In this document: positions 1 to 8,710 of the stretch, in pieces | Position numbering within the stretch: the stretch's first letter is position 1 | Layout: every line of letters starts with the position of its first letter | Source: Woeseiaceae bacterium | Lineage (GTDB): Bacteria > Pseudomonadota > Gammaproteobacteria > Steroidobacterales > Woeseiaceae | Length of the DNA: 64,000 bases | Direction: 5' to 3' | Assembly (NCBI GenBank): GCA_030066625.1 | Contig: JASJBG010000007.1 | Coordinates: forward strand, 1 to 64,000 | The notes under the pieces: generated by a model | The model's database searches: none | Told to the model about the DNA's origin: nothing | Seen by the model: only the letters and a program-made list of their open reading frames with translations | Translations under genes and position numbers: made by a program

Positions 1-241
1 GGTGTGGTTCAACGACGTCCAGGACGGCGGGCCGTACGTCGCCCGCAACCTGCTGCCGCTGTTGGTCGTCGTCGTTCTTGCCTGGATTGCCCTGGTGCCG
101 AGCGGCAGGCGCCAGCCGCGCCCGGCCCAGCGTCCGCCGCCCCGCACCAGGGCAATCCAGGCAAGAACGACGACGACCAACAGCGGCAGCAGGTTGCGGG
201 CGACGTACGGCCCGCCGTCCTGGACGTCGTTGAACCACACC
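1..241. repeat. Perfect 98-bp inverted repeat (arms 1-98 and 144-241, 45-nt spacer)
   Basis: ggtgtggttcaacgacgtcc...gccctggtgc (1-98) is the exact reverse complement of gcaccagggc...gaaccacacc (144-241). Confidence 0.97.
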
Positions 242-309
242 GCGGCGGCGATGGTAATGAACACGAGCGGCGACAGCCGCACGAGGGTCAGCTTCGAGAA
301 CGCGAGCAT
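144..309 (-). CDS. Membrane protein, 3' part lost at the foldback junction (MLAFSKLTLVRLSPLVFITIAAAVWFNDVQDGGPYVARNLLPLLVVVVLAWIALV...)
   Basis: ATG at 309..307 overlaps the stop of the upstream mltD-like gene (TGATG). Reads as TM segments until the inverted-repeat spacer. Confidence 0.6.
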
Positions 310-2291
310 CAGGACCGTTCGACATCCACGAGCACCGGGAAACGAATCGTTGTTCCGGGACGGATCTTCTCCGGATCGAGTTCCGGGTTGTACTGGCGGA
401 ACAGCCAGATCGGCACGCCATACTGTCGAAGCGACAGGATCCATATCGATTCGCCGCGCTCGACGACGTGCTCCGTGACGCCGGTGATGACGTGCTCGCG
501 GAAGTACTGGTCCTGCTGGTTACGGTGATAGGCAATTCGCCGGCTCTCGAAGGTCGGCACGTCGATGTCGTCGATGACCAGCTTGATACGCTGGCCGACG
601 GCGACCGGCGTGCGGAACGCGAAGCCGTTGACGTCGCGCAAACGCTGCGTGCGTATGCCCAGCCAGTCCGCGAAGTGGCCGAGCGTTTCCAGCGGTTGCA
701 CCTCGATAGTCAGGTCATCCGCAACGCTGTAGTCGCTCGGGTCTGACAATAGCGCCGTCTGCAGGGGCGCCTCCTCGACCGTCGTGACCTCGCTGGCCAG
801 CGCAGCGGGCGTGACTTCCTCCACGCTGGGCTCCTCGGCATCGATCGCGGGCAGGCTTGCAACGGCGACAGGCTCCTCGGCCGGCGCCGGTTCGTCGGCG
901 ACCGGCTCCGGTTCGGGCTCGGGCTGTGGCGGCGGTGTCGGTGTCGCTGCCGCGACCTGCACGGGAGGGGCGGGCGCCGGCCCGGCGGCAGGCAAGCGCA
1001 GCCGCTGGCCGGCGCGAATGCGGTGGCGGCTACCGAGATTGTTGAGCGCCACAAGCGTTGAAACGGATGTGTCGTAGCGCTGCGCGATCTGCGACAGCGT
1101 GTCGCCGCGAACGATAGTGTGATAGAGGTCCGGAAGCTGCTTCGACGCCCAGCGATCCGACGGCACGCCAGCGAGCAGGTCGTCGATCGAGCCGTTGACC
1201 ATCGACGCCGGGACCCGCACGCCGGCACCCTTCGGCCAGTGCTTGTTGCCGGTCCAGATCGTTTCCTGCGCCGCCGGGTTGTAGCGTCTGAGCGCGGACT
1301 CGGACACGCCGAGCGCCGCGCTCAGGTCGGTCGCCGGCAGGTAGGCGTCGAGTTCGGCGACGACGTACTGCGTCGGTGCCTCGCGGCGCACGCCCGGGAA
1401 GTAGCGCTCCGGGTTCGTATCGATCTCTTTTGCGGCGAGGAACGCGACGTAGAAGTTGCGCGATGCGAAACCGAAGGTGCGGCCCCGGTAGTTACGCAGG
1501 ATGTCGACGTATGCCGTGTCGCCGTGCTGACGCATCGCACGCCGCACCCCGGCGAGGCCGTGGTTGTAGGCCGTAATCGCCATCGGCCAGTTGCCGGTAA
1601 TCGAGTAGTTGTAAGCGAGCAGCTTGCCGGCGCTCTGGGTTGCCGTGAACGGATCGTTGCGCTCGTCGAGTACGTGGTCGACGCGCATGAAGCGGCGACC
1701 GGTGCTGCGTGTGAATTGCCAGATGCCGGACGCACCGACGTGCGAACGCGCGTTCGGGTTGTACGAAGACTCTACGTGCGGCAATGCCGCGAGTTCGATG
1801 GGTACACCGAGTGCCGTGAATTCGGTCTCGATGAAATCGCGCCAGCGACCCGACCGCTCGAGGCCCTGCCGGAAACGATCCGACAGGCCCTGCTGGTAGC
1901 GGATTCGGCCCACTGCCGCTGCCAGCGTTTCGTTGCTCACGTCCTCGGGCCAGAGCGCGAGGATGCGCGCCTCCTCGGCCGTCAGGTTGCTGCGCTTGCC
2001 GCCTGCGAGGCTACGTAGCACGGCCTGCAGCTGCTTGCGCTGAGCGCTGACGCGGCGTTGTCGCTCGCGGCGCGACAGCCGGGCGGGCATGTCTACCCGC
2101 TCGTAGACGACGCCCAGGTGGCGATTGTCGTGCAGCACGCCTTCGTCGCTCGAATAGCGGGAGAAGATCGCGAGCCAGAAATCGACGTCGGGTTTAAGCT
2201 CGGCGGGTTGCGGAAAACGCTCGTCCGCAGCGGCGCCGAACGCGCAAAAAAGGACCAGAACAACTAGCCAGAGGGACTTATGTCTTGTCAT
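309..2291 (-). CDS. mltD: Membrane-bound lytic murein transglycosylase D-like: signal peptide, SLT domain, C-terminal LysM repeats
   Basis: SLT motif ELAALPHVESSYNPNARSHVGASGIWQFTRSTGR; LysM-like YHTIVRGDTLSQIAQRYDTSVSTLVALNNL; proline/glutamate-rich linker. Confidence 0.9.
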   Translation of the reverse strand: MTRHKSLWLVVLVLFCAFGAAADERFPQPAELKPDVDFWLAIFSRYSSDEGVLHDNRHLGVVYERVDMPARLSRRERQRRVSAQRKQLQAVLRSLAGGKRSNLTAEEARILALWPEDVSNETLAAAVGRIRYQQGLSDRFRQGLERSGRWRDFIETEFTALGVPIELAALPHVESSYNPNARSHVGASGIWQFTRSTGRRFMRVDHVLDERNDPFTATQSAGKLLAYNYSITGNWPMAITAYNHGLAGVRRAMRQHGDTAYVDILRNYRGRTFGFASRNFYVAFLAAKEIDTNPERYFPGVRREAPTQYVVAELDAYLPATDLSAALGVSESALRRYNPAAQETIWTGNKHWPKGAGVRVPASMVNGSIDDLLAGVPSDRWASKQLPDLYHTIVRGDTLSQIAQRYDTSVSTLVALNNLGSRHRIRAGQRLRLPAAGPAPAPPVQVAAATPTPPPQPEPEPEPVADEPAPAEEPVAVASLPAIDAEEPSVEEVTPAALASEVTTVEEAPLQTALLSDPSDYSVADDLTIEVQPLETLGHFADWLGIRTQRLRDVNGFAFRTPVAVGQRIKLVIDDIDVPTFESRRIAYHRNQQDQYFREHVITGVTEHVVERGESIWILSLRQYGVPIWLFRQYNPELDPEKIRPGTTIRFPVLVDVERS

Positions 2292-2336
2292 TTAAGTCAA
2301 TTCAAGTTTCAATCGTAAAGTCTTATTAGTTCACAG

Positions 2337-2357
2337 AAAAAAAACGACAAGAGTCGT
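2337..2357 (-). terminator. Terminator-like hairpin (ACGAC-TCTT-GTCGT-T7) in the 5' leader of the mltD-like gene
   Basis: Minus strand reads ACGACTCTTGTCGTTTTTTT, about 46 nt upstream of the mltD start. Confidence 0.45.
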
Positions 2358-2385
2358 AATCTAAACGATGCTACCCCGGTAATCC

Positions 2386-3675
2386 ATGACGACAATGCGC
2401 CCAAGTTACGCCCTCGTTCCAGCGCTCGCGGCTCTCCTGAGTCTCGCGACTGCTGTCGCGTTCGCGGGCGAGGCCGCGCTGGAACCCGTGGATTCGGGCG
2501 CGGACCTGCGTGAGGATACGACCGAGGACGCGGATTCGCGTTCCGCGGAAGTGGCAGCGGCTGCCGAGCAGTTCGTCGAGCCGGCCGAGACGCCGAGCGT
2601 CGTACCGCTCGCGGATGCCGTGACCACGGCCGGCAACCTGCCGGCATCGCTCCGCATCCTCGGTGCCGAGGTTGCCCCGGGCACGTCCGAGCGGCTCAGC
2701 TGGGCCGCCACCGAGCTGTTCGAGGGCGTTCCGGTGTCCACCCCGGTGCTCGTCATGAACGGTGCCATGCCCGGGCCGACGCTGTGTCTGACCGCCGCCG
2801 TGCACGGCGACGAGCTCAATGGCATCGAGATGGTGCGTCGCGTCATGCACGACATCGATCCTGAAGATCTTTCCGGCGCGCTGATCGGCGTGCCGATCGT
2901 GAACGTCCAGGGTTTCCGTCGCGGCTCGCGCTACCTGCCCGACCGTCGCGACCTGAATCGCTACTTCCCCGGCAATCCGAACGGCAGCGCTGCCGCGCGA
3001 ATCGCCAATTCGTTCTTCGAGAACGTCGTGTCGCATTGCGATGCGCTCGTCGACCTGCACACGGGTTCCTTCGAGCGCGCCAACCTGCCGCAGATTCGCG
3101 CGGATCTGCGTAACCCGGACGTCGTTACGCTGACGCAGGGCTTCGGGTCCACCGTGATCCTGCACAGCACGCCGGGCGTCGGCACGCTCAGGCATGCGGC
3201 AACGCAGGCCGGCATTCCGGCGGTGACGCTCGAAGCCGGCGGCCCGCTGCAGCTCGAACTCGGCGAAGTGAAGCACGGCGTCAAGGGCATCGAGACACTG
3301 ATTACGTCCCTCGGCATGGTCAAGCGCATCCGGCTCTGGGGTGATCCGGAACCGGTCTACTACCGGTCGACCTGGGTCCGCGCGGACTCGGGCGGCATCC
3401 TGCTGTCGGACGTGAGCCTGGGCAGCACGGTCCGCAAGGGCGACCTGCTCGGCACGATCACCGACCCGATGAGCAATGCGCGGGTCGAACTGCGCTCGCC
3501 GTACGCAGGGCGCATCATCGGCATGGCGCGCAACCAGGTCGTCATGCCCGGCTTTGCGGCCTTCCATGTCGGCATCCAGACCGACCAGTCACCCGCCGAG
3601 ATGGACGCGGCCGTCGCCCGCGATGACGAAACGAGCGCGAACGACGGCGCCTACATCGACGGCATCTCCGAATAG
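2386..3675 (+). CDS. Succinylglutamate desuccinylase/aspartoacylase (M14-like) family protein with signal peptide
   Basis: TAAVHGDELNGIEMVRRVMHD, RYLPDRRDLNRYFPG and VDLHTGSFERANLPQIRAD zinc/substrate motifs. Confidence 0.85.
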   Translation: MTTMRPSYALVPALAALLSLATAVAFAGEAALEPVDSGADLREDTTEDADSRSAEVAAAAEQFVEPAETPSVVPLADAVTTAGNLPASLRILGAEVAPGTSERLSWAATELFEGVPVSTPVLVMNGAMPGPTLCLTAAVHGDELNGIEMVRRVMHDIDPEDLSGALIGVPIVNVQGFRRGSRYLPDRRDLNRYFPGNPNGSAAARIANSFFENVVSHCDALVDLHTGSFERANLPQIRADLRNPDVVTLTQGFGSTVILHSTPGVGTLRHAATQAGIPAVTLEAGGPLQLELGEVKHGVKGIETLITSLGMVKRIRLWGDPEPVYYRSTWVRADSGGILLSDVSLGSTVRKGDLLGTITDPMSNARVELRSPYAGRIIGMARNQVVMPGFAAFHVGIQTDQSPAEMDAAVARDDETSANDGAYIDGISE

Positions 3676-3721
3676 CCGGCGACTTTACACCTCGACACGC
3701 TCTCCCTAAGCTCCGGTCACT

Positions 3722-4657
3722 ATGGCCAGTGACCGTAGATCGCTTGCAAGCTTCTGGCAGCCGCAGTACTGGCCGACCTGGATCGGTATCGGCATTCTCC
3801 GGCTCATCTGCCTGCTGCCGCAGCGGCTGTCGCTCGGCATTGGCCGCGTGCTCGGCCGGCTGGTGCATGCAACCGGCCGCCGGCGTACGATCGTCCGGCG
3901 CAATATCGAGCTGTGCTTCCCGGAGCTGTCGGCCGAAGAGCGCGACGCGCTCGGGAAACGCCACTACGAGTCGCTGGGCATGGCCATCATCGAGATGGGC
4001 CTCGGCCGCTGGGCCTCCGATCGCTTCCACGTGCGCATCGGCAAGCTGGAAGGTCTCGAGCACCTGAACGCGGCGCTTGATGCCGGCAAGGGCGTGATCC
4101 TTCTGAGCGCGCACTTCACGACCCTGGAGATCATGGGCCGGGTACTCGCGATGAACGCCCCGCCCTACGATGCCGTGTACCGCAAGAATCGCAGCGAGTT
4201 CATTACCGAGCTGCAGCGCACCGGTCGCGAGGTCTCCGCCGATGCCACGATCGAGAAACGCGACATCAAGCGCATGGTGAGAAGCCTGCGGAACGGGCGC
4301 GCGGTCTGGTACGCCCCGGACCAGAGCTACGATCGCAAGGGTTCGGCCGTCGTCGAGTTCTTCGGCCAGCCGACGATGCATACGACCGCGACCTCGACGC
4401 TGGCGCGACTCGGCAAGGCCGTTACCCTGCCGTTTTTTCCGGAACGCCTGGCGGACAACACCTACGTGTTCCGCATCCTGCCGCCGCTCGATGACTTCCC
4501 GAGCGACGACGAGATTGCCGATACCAAGAAGTACGTGGACGTGCTGGAACAGCAGATTCGCCGCTGCCCGGAGCAGTACTTCTGGGTGCACAAGAAGTTC
4601 AAGAACCTGCCCGAGGGCTACCCGGATCCTTACGCGGACCTCGACGCGCTGAAGTAA
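3722..4657 (+). CDS. lpxL: LpxL/HtrB-type lipid A (Kdo)2 acyltransferase
   Basis: LSAHFTTLEIMGR and WYAPDQSYDRKGSAVVEFFGQPTMHTTATSTLARLGKA are typical of the family. Confidence 0.85.
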   Translation: MASDRRSLASFWQPQYWPTWIGIGILRLICLLPQRLSLGIGRVLGRLVHATGRRRTIVRRNIELCFPELSAEERDALGKRHYESLGMAIIEMGLGRWASDRFHVRIGKLEGLEHLNAALDAGKGVILLSAHFTTLEIMGRVLAMNAPPYDAVYRKNRSEFITELQRTGREVSADATIEKRDIKRMVRSLRNGRAVWYAPDQSYDRKGSAVVEFFGQPTMHTTATSTLARLGKAVTLPFFPERLADNTYVFRILPPLDDFPSDDEIADTKKYVDVLEQQIRRCPEQYFWVHKKFKNLPEGYPDPYADLDALK

Positions 4658-5361
4658 CCTTCGAGCAGCGCCTCCCATTCAGCCGTCCCGAACCTCACGG
4701 CGGGGTCAAGGGAAGCGATCTTGTTCAGGCTGCGGTGCAGACGCTCCAGCGTCTGCTGCTTCCAGGGCCCGGGCTGCCGCAGCCGACCCTTGTCGAAGTC
4801 GAGCATCCACAGACGGTCGTTGTCATCGATCTGCAGGTTGTAGGCGTTCATGTCGGCGTGATACACGCCGGCCTCGTGAAACGTCTGGATGGCGGCGCCT
4901 ATCGACGACCAGAACTCCGGCGGCCGCGATGTACCCGCGATCACTTCGGAAAGCGGCCTCACGTTCGGCAGCCGTAGCGTGATGATATCGCAGCGATAGA
5001 ACGGACCGCTGCGAACATAGCGGGCGGCCGCCGGCCGCGGGACCGGCAGCTTGAAGTCGGCCATCTTGGCGAGCATGCGCCATTCGGCAAAGCAGCGCGT
5101 CGAGTCTTCGCCGGTCCAGAAGTAGTGGTCGCGAACGAGCTTGCCGATCATGCCGCCGCGCATGTAGTGACGCAGTACGAACTGCCGCGGCACGTTGCCG
5201 ACAAAGTAGGTGCTGCCGCGTCCGCCCGAGCCGAGCTTGCCCGCGATCAGCTCCGAATGTGTCCAGCCTTCTGGCGTGAACAGGTCCTCGGAAATCTGGT
5301 TGATGATCAGCTGATCGTATAGGATGGCGCCGGTCTTGGTTCTCTCGACGGTTTCGGTCAA
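4630..5361 (-). CDS. kdkA: 3-deoxy-D-manno-octulosonic acid (Kdo) kinase; likely TTG start near 5361
   Basis: GSGGRGSTYFV, VLRHYMRGGMIGKLVRDHYFWTGEDSTRCFAEWRML, VYHADMNAYNLQID and WMLDFDKGRLR. The 1569-nt ORF in the track is an over-extension. 3' end overlaps lpxL convergently. Confidence 0.85.
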   Translation of the reverse strand: MTETVERTKTGAILYDQLIINQISEDLFTPEGWTHSELIAGKLGSGGRGSTYFVGNVPRQFVLRHYMRGGMIGKLVRDHYFWTGEDSTRCFAEWRMLAKMADFKLPVPRPAAARYVRSGPFYRCDIITLRLPNVRPLSEVIAGTSRPPEFWSSIGAAIQTFHEAGVYHADMNAYNLQIDDNDRLWMLDFDKGRLRQPGPWKQQTLERLHRSLNKIASLDPAVRFGTAEWEALLEGYFSASRSA

Positions 5362-5382
5362 CGCGTCCGTCCCTTTATCGAC

Positions 5383-6441
5383 TTGTCTGAGTGGTCCCGG
5401 AATTCTGCGCCCGGCAGCCTGTGTGTCGTCCGACTCTCGGCGATCGGTGACACCTGCCACGCACTGGCCGTCGTTCGCAACTTGCAGGACAACTGGCCGC
5501 AGACGGAAATCACCTGGATCATCGGCAAGACCGAAGCCCTGCTGCTCGGCGATATCGACGGCGTGGAGTTTATCATCTTCGATAAAGCCAAAGGTCGCGC
5601 CGCTTACGCGGATGTGAAGAAGGCCGTCCTGGGCCGGCAGTTCGACGCTGCGCTTTGCATGCACGCGTCGATGCGCGCAAATCGCCTTTGCCGGCTGATC
5701 CCGTCGCCGCTTCGACTCGGATTTGATCGGCAGCGTGCACGCGACTTCCAGTGGCTGTTTACCAATCGTCGCATTCCGCACGTCTCCCGCGAGCATGCGC
5801 TGGAGGCGATGATGGGATTCGCACGCAAGATTGGCGCCGAGCCGACACCGATGCGCTGGGACATCCCCGTCACCGACGCGGACCGCGAGTTCGCCGCGAG
5901 CCACTGCCGCTACCCGACCGTCGTCATCAGTCCGTGCACGAGTCAGCGCAGCCGCAACTTTCGCAACTGGCGCATCGAGCGTTTTATCGAAGTCGCGCGG
6001 CACGCGCGCGAGCAGCACAATGCCCGGATCCTGCTGACGGGCGGCGGCACGGATGTCGAACGCGAGTATGGCGAGACCATCTCCACCGAGGTGGGCGCCG
6101 GTATTCGCAACCTCATCGGCCAGACGACGTTGAAGCAGTCGTTTGCCCTGTTCGGTGCCGCTGATCTCGTCATATCGCCCGACTCCGGACCGGCGCACAT
6201 GGCAACGGCGGCAGGCACGCCCGTGATCGGCCTGTACGCGACGTCGAACCCGGGCAGGACAGGGCCCTTCGTTTCGCGGCAGCTCACGGTGAATCGCTAT
6301 CCCGACGCACTAAAGAAGTTCATGGGCAAGACGGAAGACGCCGTTCGCTGGGGGCAGCGCGTGCGGCATCCGGACGCGATGGATCTCATCGAGGTTGACG
6401 ACGTCACGGCAAAGATCGACCTGGCCCTCGGCGATCATTGA
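5383..6441 (+). CDS. Glycosyltransferase family 9 / LPS heptosyltransferase I-like
   Basis: CVVRLSAIGDTCHALAVVRNLQ N-terminus; AADLVISPDSGPAHMATAAGTPVIGLYATSNPGRTGP. Confidence 0.85.
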   Translation: MSEWSRNSAPGSLCVVRLSAIGDTCHALAVVRNLQDNWPQTEITWIIGKTEALLLGDIDGVEFIIFDKAKGRAAYADVKKAVLGRQFDAALCMHASMRANRLCRLIPSPLRLGFDRQRARDFQWLFTNRRIPHVSREHALEAMMGFARKIGAEPTPMRWDIPVTDADREFAASHCRYPTVVISPCTSQRSRNFRNWRIERFIEVARHAREQHNARILLTGGGTDVEREYGETISTEVGAGIRNLIGQTTLKQSFALFGAADLVISPDSGPAHMATAAGTPVIGLYATSNPGRTGPFVSRQLTVNRYPDALKKFMGKTEDAVRWGQRVRHPDAMDLIEVDDVTAKIDLALGDH

Positions 6442-6463
6442 CCATTGGCTATGAGCGCCGGCG

Positions 6464-7486
6464 TTAGCTTTCCGCTCGTCGCGCGCTCCTGACGGAACGG
6501 ACGGCCTCGAGCACCGTCAATGGCTCGATCTCCTTCAGGCAGCGCAAGTGCCCGAGCGGGCAGTTGCGTTCGAAGCACGGGCTGCAGTCGAGTTCGAGCC
6601 ACTGCACGGTCTTCGAATCGGTGAGGGGCGGCGTGAAGCGCGGCGACGATGAACCGTAGATGCCGTGCACGTGCGTACCGACCGCGGCCGCGACGTGCAT
6701 CAGGCCGGAGTCATTGCTCACCGCCTGCTCGGCGTAGCCGAGCAGGTCGATTACGTCCTCCAGAGAGGTCTTGCCGCAGATGTTGATCGCATTGCTCGCA
6801 GCCGCGATCTCGTCCCCCGAAGGACGGTCCTTCTCCGAACCCATGATCCAGACGGCATAGCCGTCGTCGGCGAGCAGCCCTGCCAGTTCGGCGAAGTGAT
6901 CGAGTGGCCAGCACTTCGCCGGCCCGTATTCCGCGCCCGGCATGAACGCGACGACCGGGCGATCGCCGGCAAGATCGAGTTTCTGCATCGCGGCGCGCTG
7001 GTTTTCGGCGGATACTCTGAGCTCGGGAAACGGGATCTCGGGCAACGACTCGTTGCTGTCGGTGCCGAGCGCCACGAAGCGCTTGACGGTCTGGTCGAGC
7101 ACGTCCCGATCGAAAGGCCGCATGTCGTTGATGAGCCAATAGCGCGACTCGCCGCGGAAACCAGTACGGGTATCGATGTCGGCAAACCACGGAACGAGCG
7201 CCGCCTTGAGCGAGCGCGGCAGCACGATGGCGCGATCGTAGAAACCCCGCAGCTCGTGACCGATGCGGCGGCGCCTGCCGATGCCGAGCTCGCCGTGGCC
7301 GGTCTCCGCCGCAATGCCTGCGCGGATCTCGGGCATGCGCGCAACGACAGGCAGTGACCAGGCCGGTGCAAGTACGTCGACCGGCCGTTCCGGCGCGTGC
7401 AACTTGAGGTGCTTGAACAGGGCCTGCGCCATGACCATGTCGCCCACCCAGGACGGCCCGACGACGAGTGTCGCGGCGGCGCTCAT
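6464..7486 (-). CDS. waaF: LPS heptosyltransferase II
   Basis: LVVGPSWVGDMVMAQALFKHLK; MPGAEYGPAKCWPLDHFAEL; QAVSNDSGLMHVAAAVGTHVHGIYGSSSPRFTPPL. Confidence 0.93.
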   Translation of the reverse strand: MSAAATLVVGPSWVGDMVMAQALFKHLKLHAPERPVDVLAPAWSLPVVARMPEIRAGIAAETGHGELGIGRRRRIGHELRGFYDRAIVLPRSLKAALVPWFADIDTRTGFRGESRYWLINDMRPFDRDVLDQTVKRFVALGTDSNESLPEIPFPELRVSAENQRAAMQKLDLAGDRPVVAFMPGAEYGPAKCWPLDHFAELAGLLADDGYAVWIMGSEKDRPSGDEIAAASNAINICGKTSLEDVIDLLGYAEQAVSNDSGLMHVAAAVGTHVHGIYGSSSPRFTPPLTDSKTVQWLELDCSPCFERNCPLGHLRCLKEIEPLTVLEAVRSVRSARRAES

Positions 7487-7489
7487 CGA

Positions 7490-8431
7490 TCAGCCGTTGA
7501 TGACGTCCAGGTATTCGCGCACGCCGTCCTCGACCGGACGGAAACGTACATCGCAACCCGCGCCGCGCAGCGCGGTCAGGTCGGCCTGCGTATAGCTCTG
7601 GTACGCGCCCTCGAGGTGCTCCGGGAACGGGATGTAGCGGATCTCGCCGCTACCGTGCCAGGCGATCACGGCGTTCGCGACGTCGTTGAACGTCTGCGCC
7701 CGACCCGTGCCGGCATTGAACACGCCCGATACCTTCGGATTGTCGAGGAACCACAGGTTCACGGCACAGATGTCGTCGACGTAGACGAAATCACGCAGCT
7801 GATCGCCATCCCCGTAGCCGGACGTTCCCTCGAACAGGCGGACCTCGCCATCATCGCGGACCTGGTTGTTGAAATGGAACGCGACGCTGGCCATTGAGCC
7901 TTTGTGCTGTTCGCGCGGCCCATAAACATTGAAGTAGCGCAGGCCGACAACCTGGCTGTCGGCGTCGAGCGCCACCCGGCGCACGTAGCGGTCGAACTGC
8001 AGCTTCGAGTAGCCGTACACGTTCAGCGGCTTCTCATTCTCGGGCGCTTCGCTGAAATCGGTCGACGCGCCGTACACGGCTGCCGACGATGCGTAGATAT
8101 ACGGCACACGATGGTCGAGGCAGTGATGCAGCAGCACCTGCGAGTAGCCGTAGTTGTTTTCCATCATGTAGCGACCGTCCCACTCGGTCGTCGTCGAGCA
8201 GGCGCCGTTATGGAAGATGGCCTTGAGCCCGGCGACGAAACCCGGGTCCTCCATGCGCGTCAGGAACTCGTCCTTGTCGAGGTAGTCCGCGATCGCGAGG
8301 TCCGAGAAGTTGACGAACTTGTGGCCGTCACTCAGGTCGTCGACGATCACTACATCGTCGTAACCGCGCGCGATCAGGTCGCGGGCGAGATTGCTGCCGA
8401 CAAACCCGGCGCCACCGGTAACGATGTGCAC
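7490..8431 (-). CDS. hldD: ADP-L-glycero-D-manno-heptose 6-epimerase
   Basis: [19 protein letters not shown] Rossmann motif; [34 protein letters not shown]; YxxxK. Confidence 0.93.
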   Translation of the reverse strand: MHIVTGGAGFVGSNLARDLIARGYDDVVIVDDLSDGHKFVNFSDLAIADYLDKDEFLTRMEDPGFVAGLKAIFHNGACSTTTEWDGRYMMENNYGYSQVLLHHCLDHRVPYIYASSAAVYGASTDFSEAPENEKPLNVYGYSKLQFDRYVRRVALDADSQVVGLRYFNVYGPREQHKGSMASVAFHFNNQVRDDGEVRLFEGTSGYGDGDQLRDFVYVDDICAVNLWFLDNPKVSGVFNAGTGRAQTFNDVANAVIAWHGSGEIRYIPFPEHLEGAYQSYTQADLTALRGAGCDVRFRPVEDGVREYLDVING

Positions 8432-8437
8432 CTGGGC

Positions 8438-8653
8438 TTACTCGTCGTCGGAAAGGTAGTACTGCGCGCCGCAGTACGGGCACTTGGCCTCGCCCGTCTC
8501 CTCGATGGGGAGGTAGACCTTGGGGTGCGAGTTCCACAGGTACATACCCGGCATCGGGCATGACAGCGGCAGATCGCGCGAGCGTACCTGGTAGCGATGC
8601 TGCGCATTGGCCGGTATCAGATTCTGGTCGATGGTTCCTGCTCTGGCTGCCAC
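8438..8653 (-). CDS. Small zinc-finger (CHCC-type) protein, 71 aa
   Basis: LSCPMPGMYLWNSHPKVYLPIEETGEAKCPYCGAQYYL. Confidence 0.85.
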   Translation of the reverse strand: MAARAGTIDQNLIPANAQHRYQVRSRDLPLSCPMPGMYLWNSHPKVYLPIEETGEAKCPYCGAQYYLSDDE

Positions 8654-8710
8654 GCCAAACCCCTGAAGATGACTGGAAGCGCGGATTATACGCGGGGGCC
8701 CGAAGCCCGG

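Noticed and set aside
1-528. Plus-strand ORFs 2..478 and 4..528
   Set aside because: Generated by the foldback inverted repeat and the antisense of mltD; not real proteins.
5604-6287. N-terminal extension of the kdkA ORF (4630..6198) across the GT9 gene
   Set aside because: The extension is the antisense of the heptosyltransferase; kinase homology starts only near 5361.
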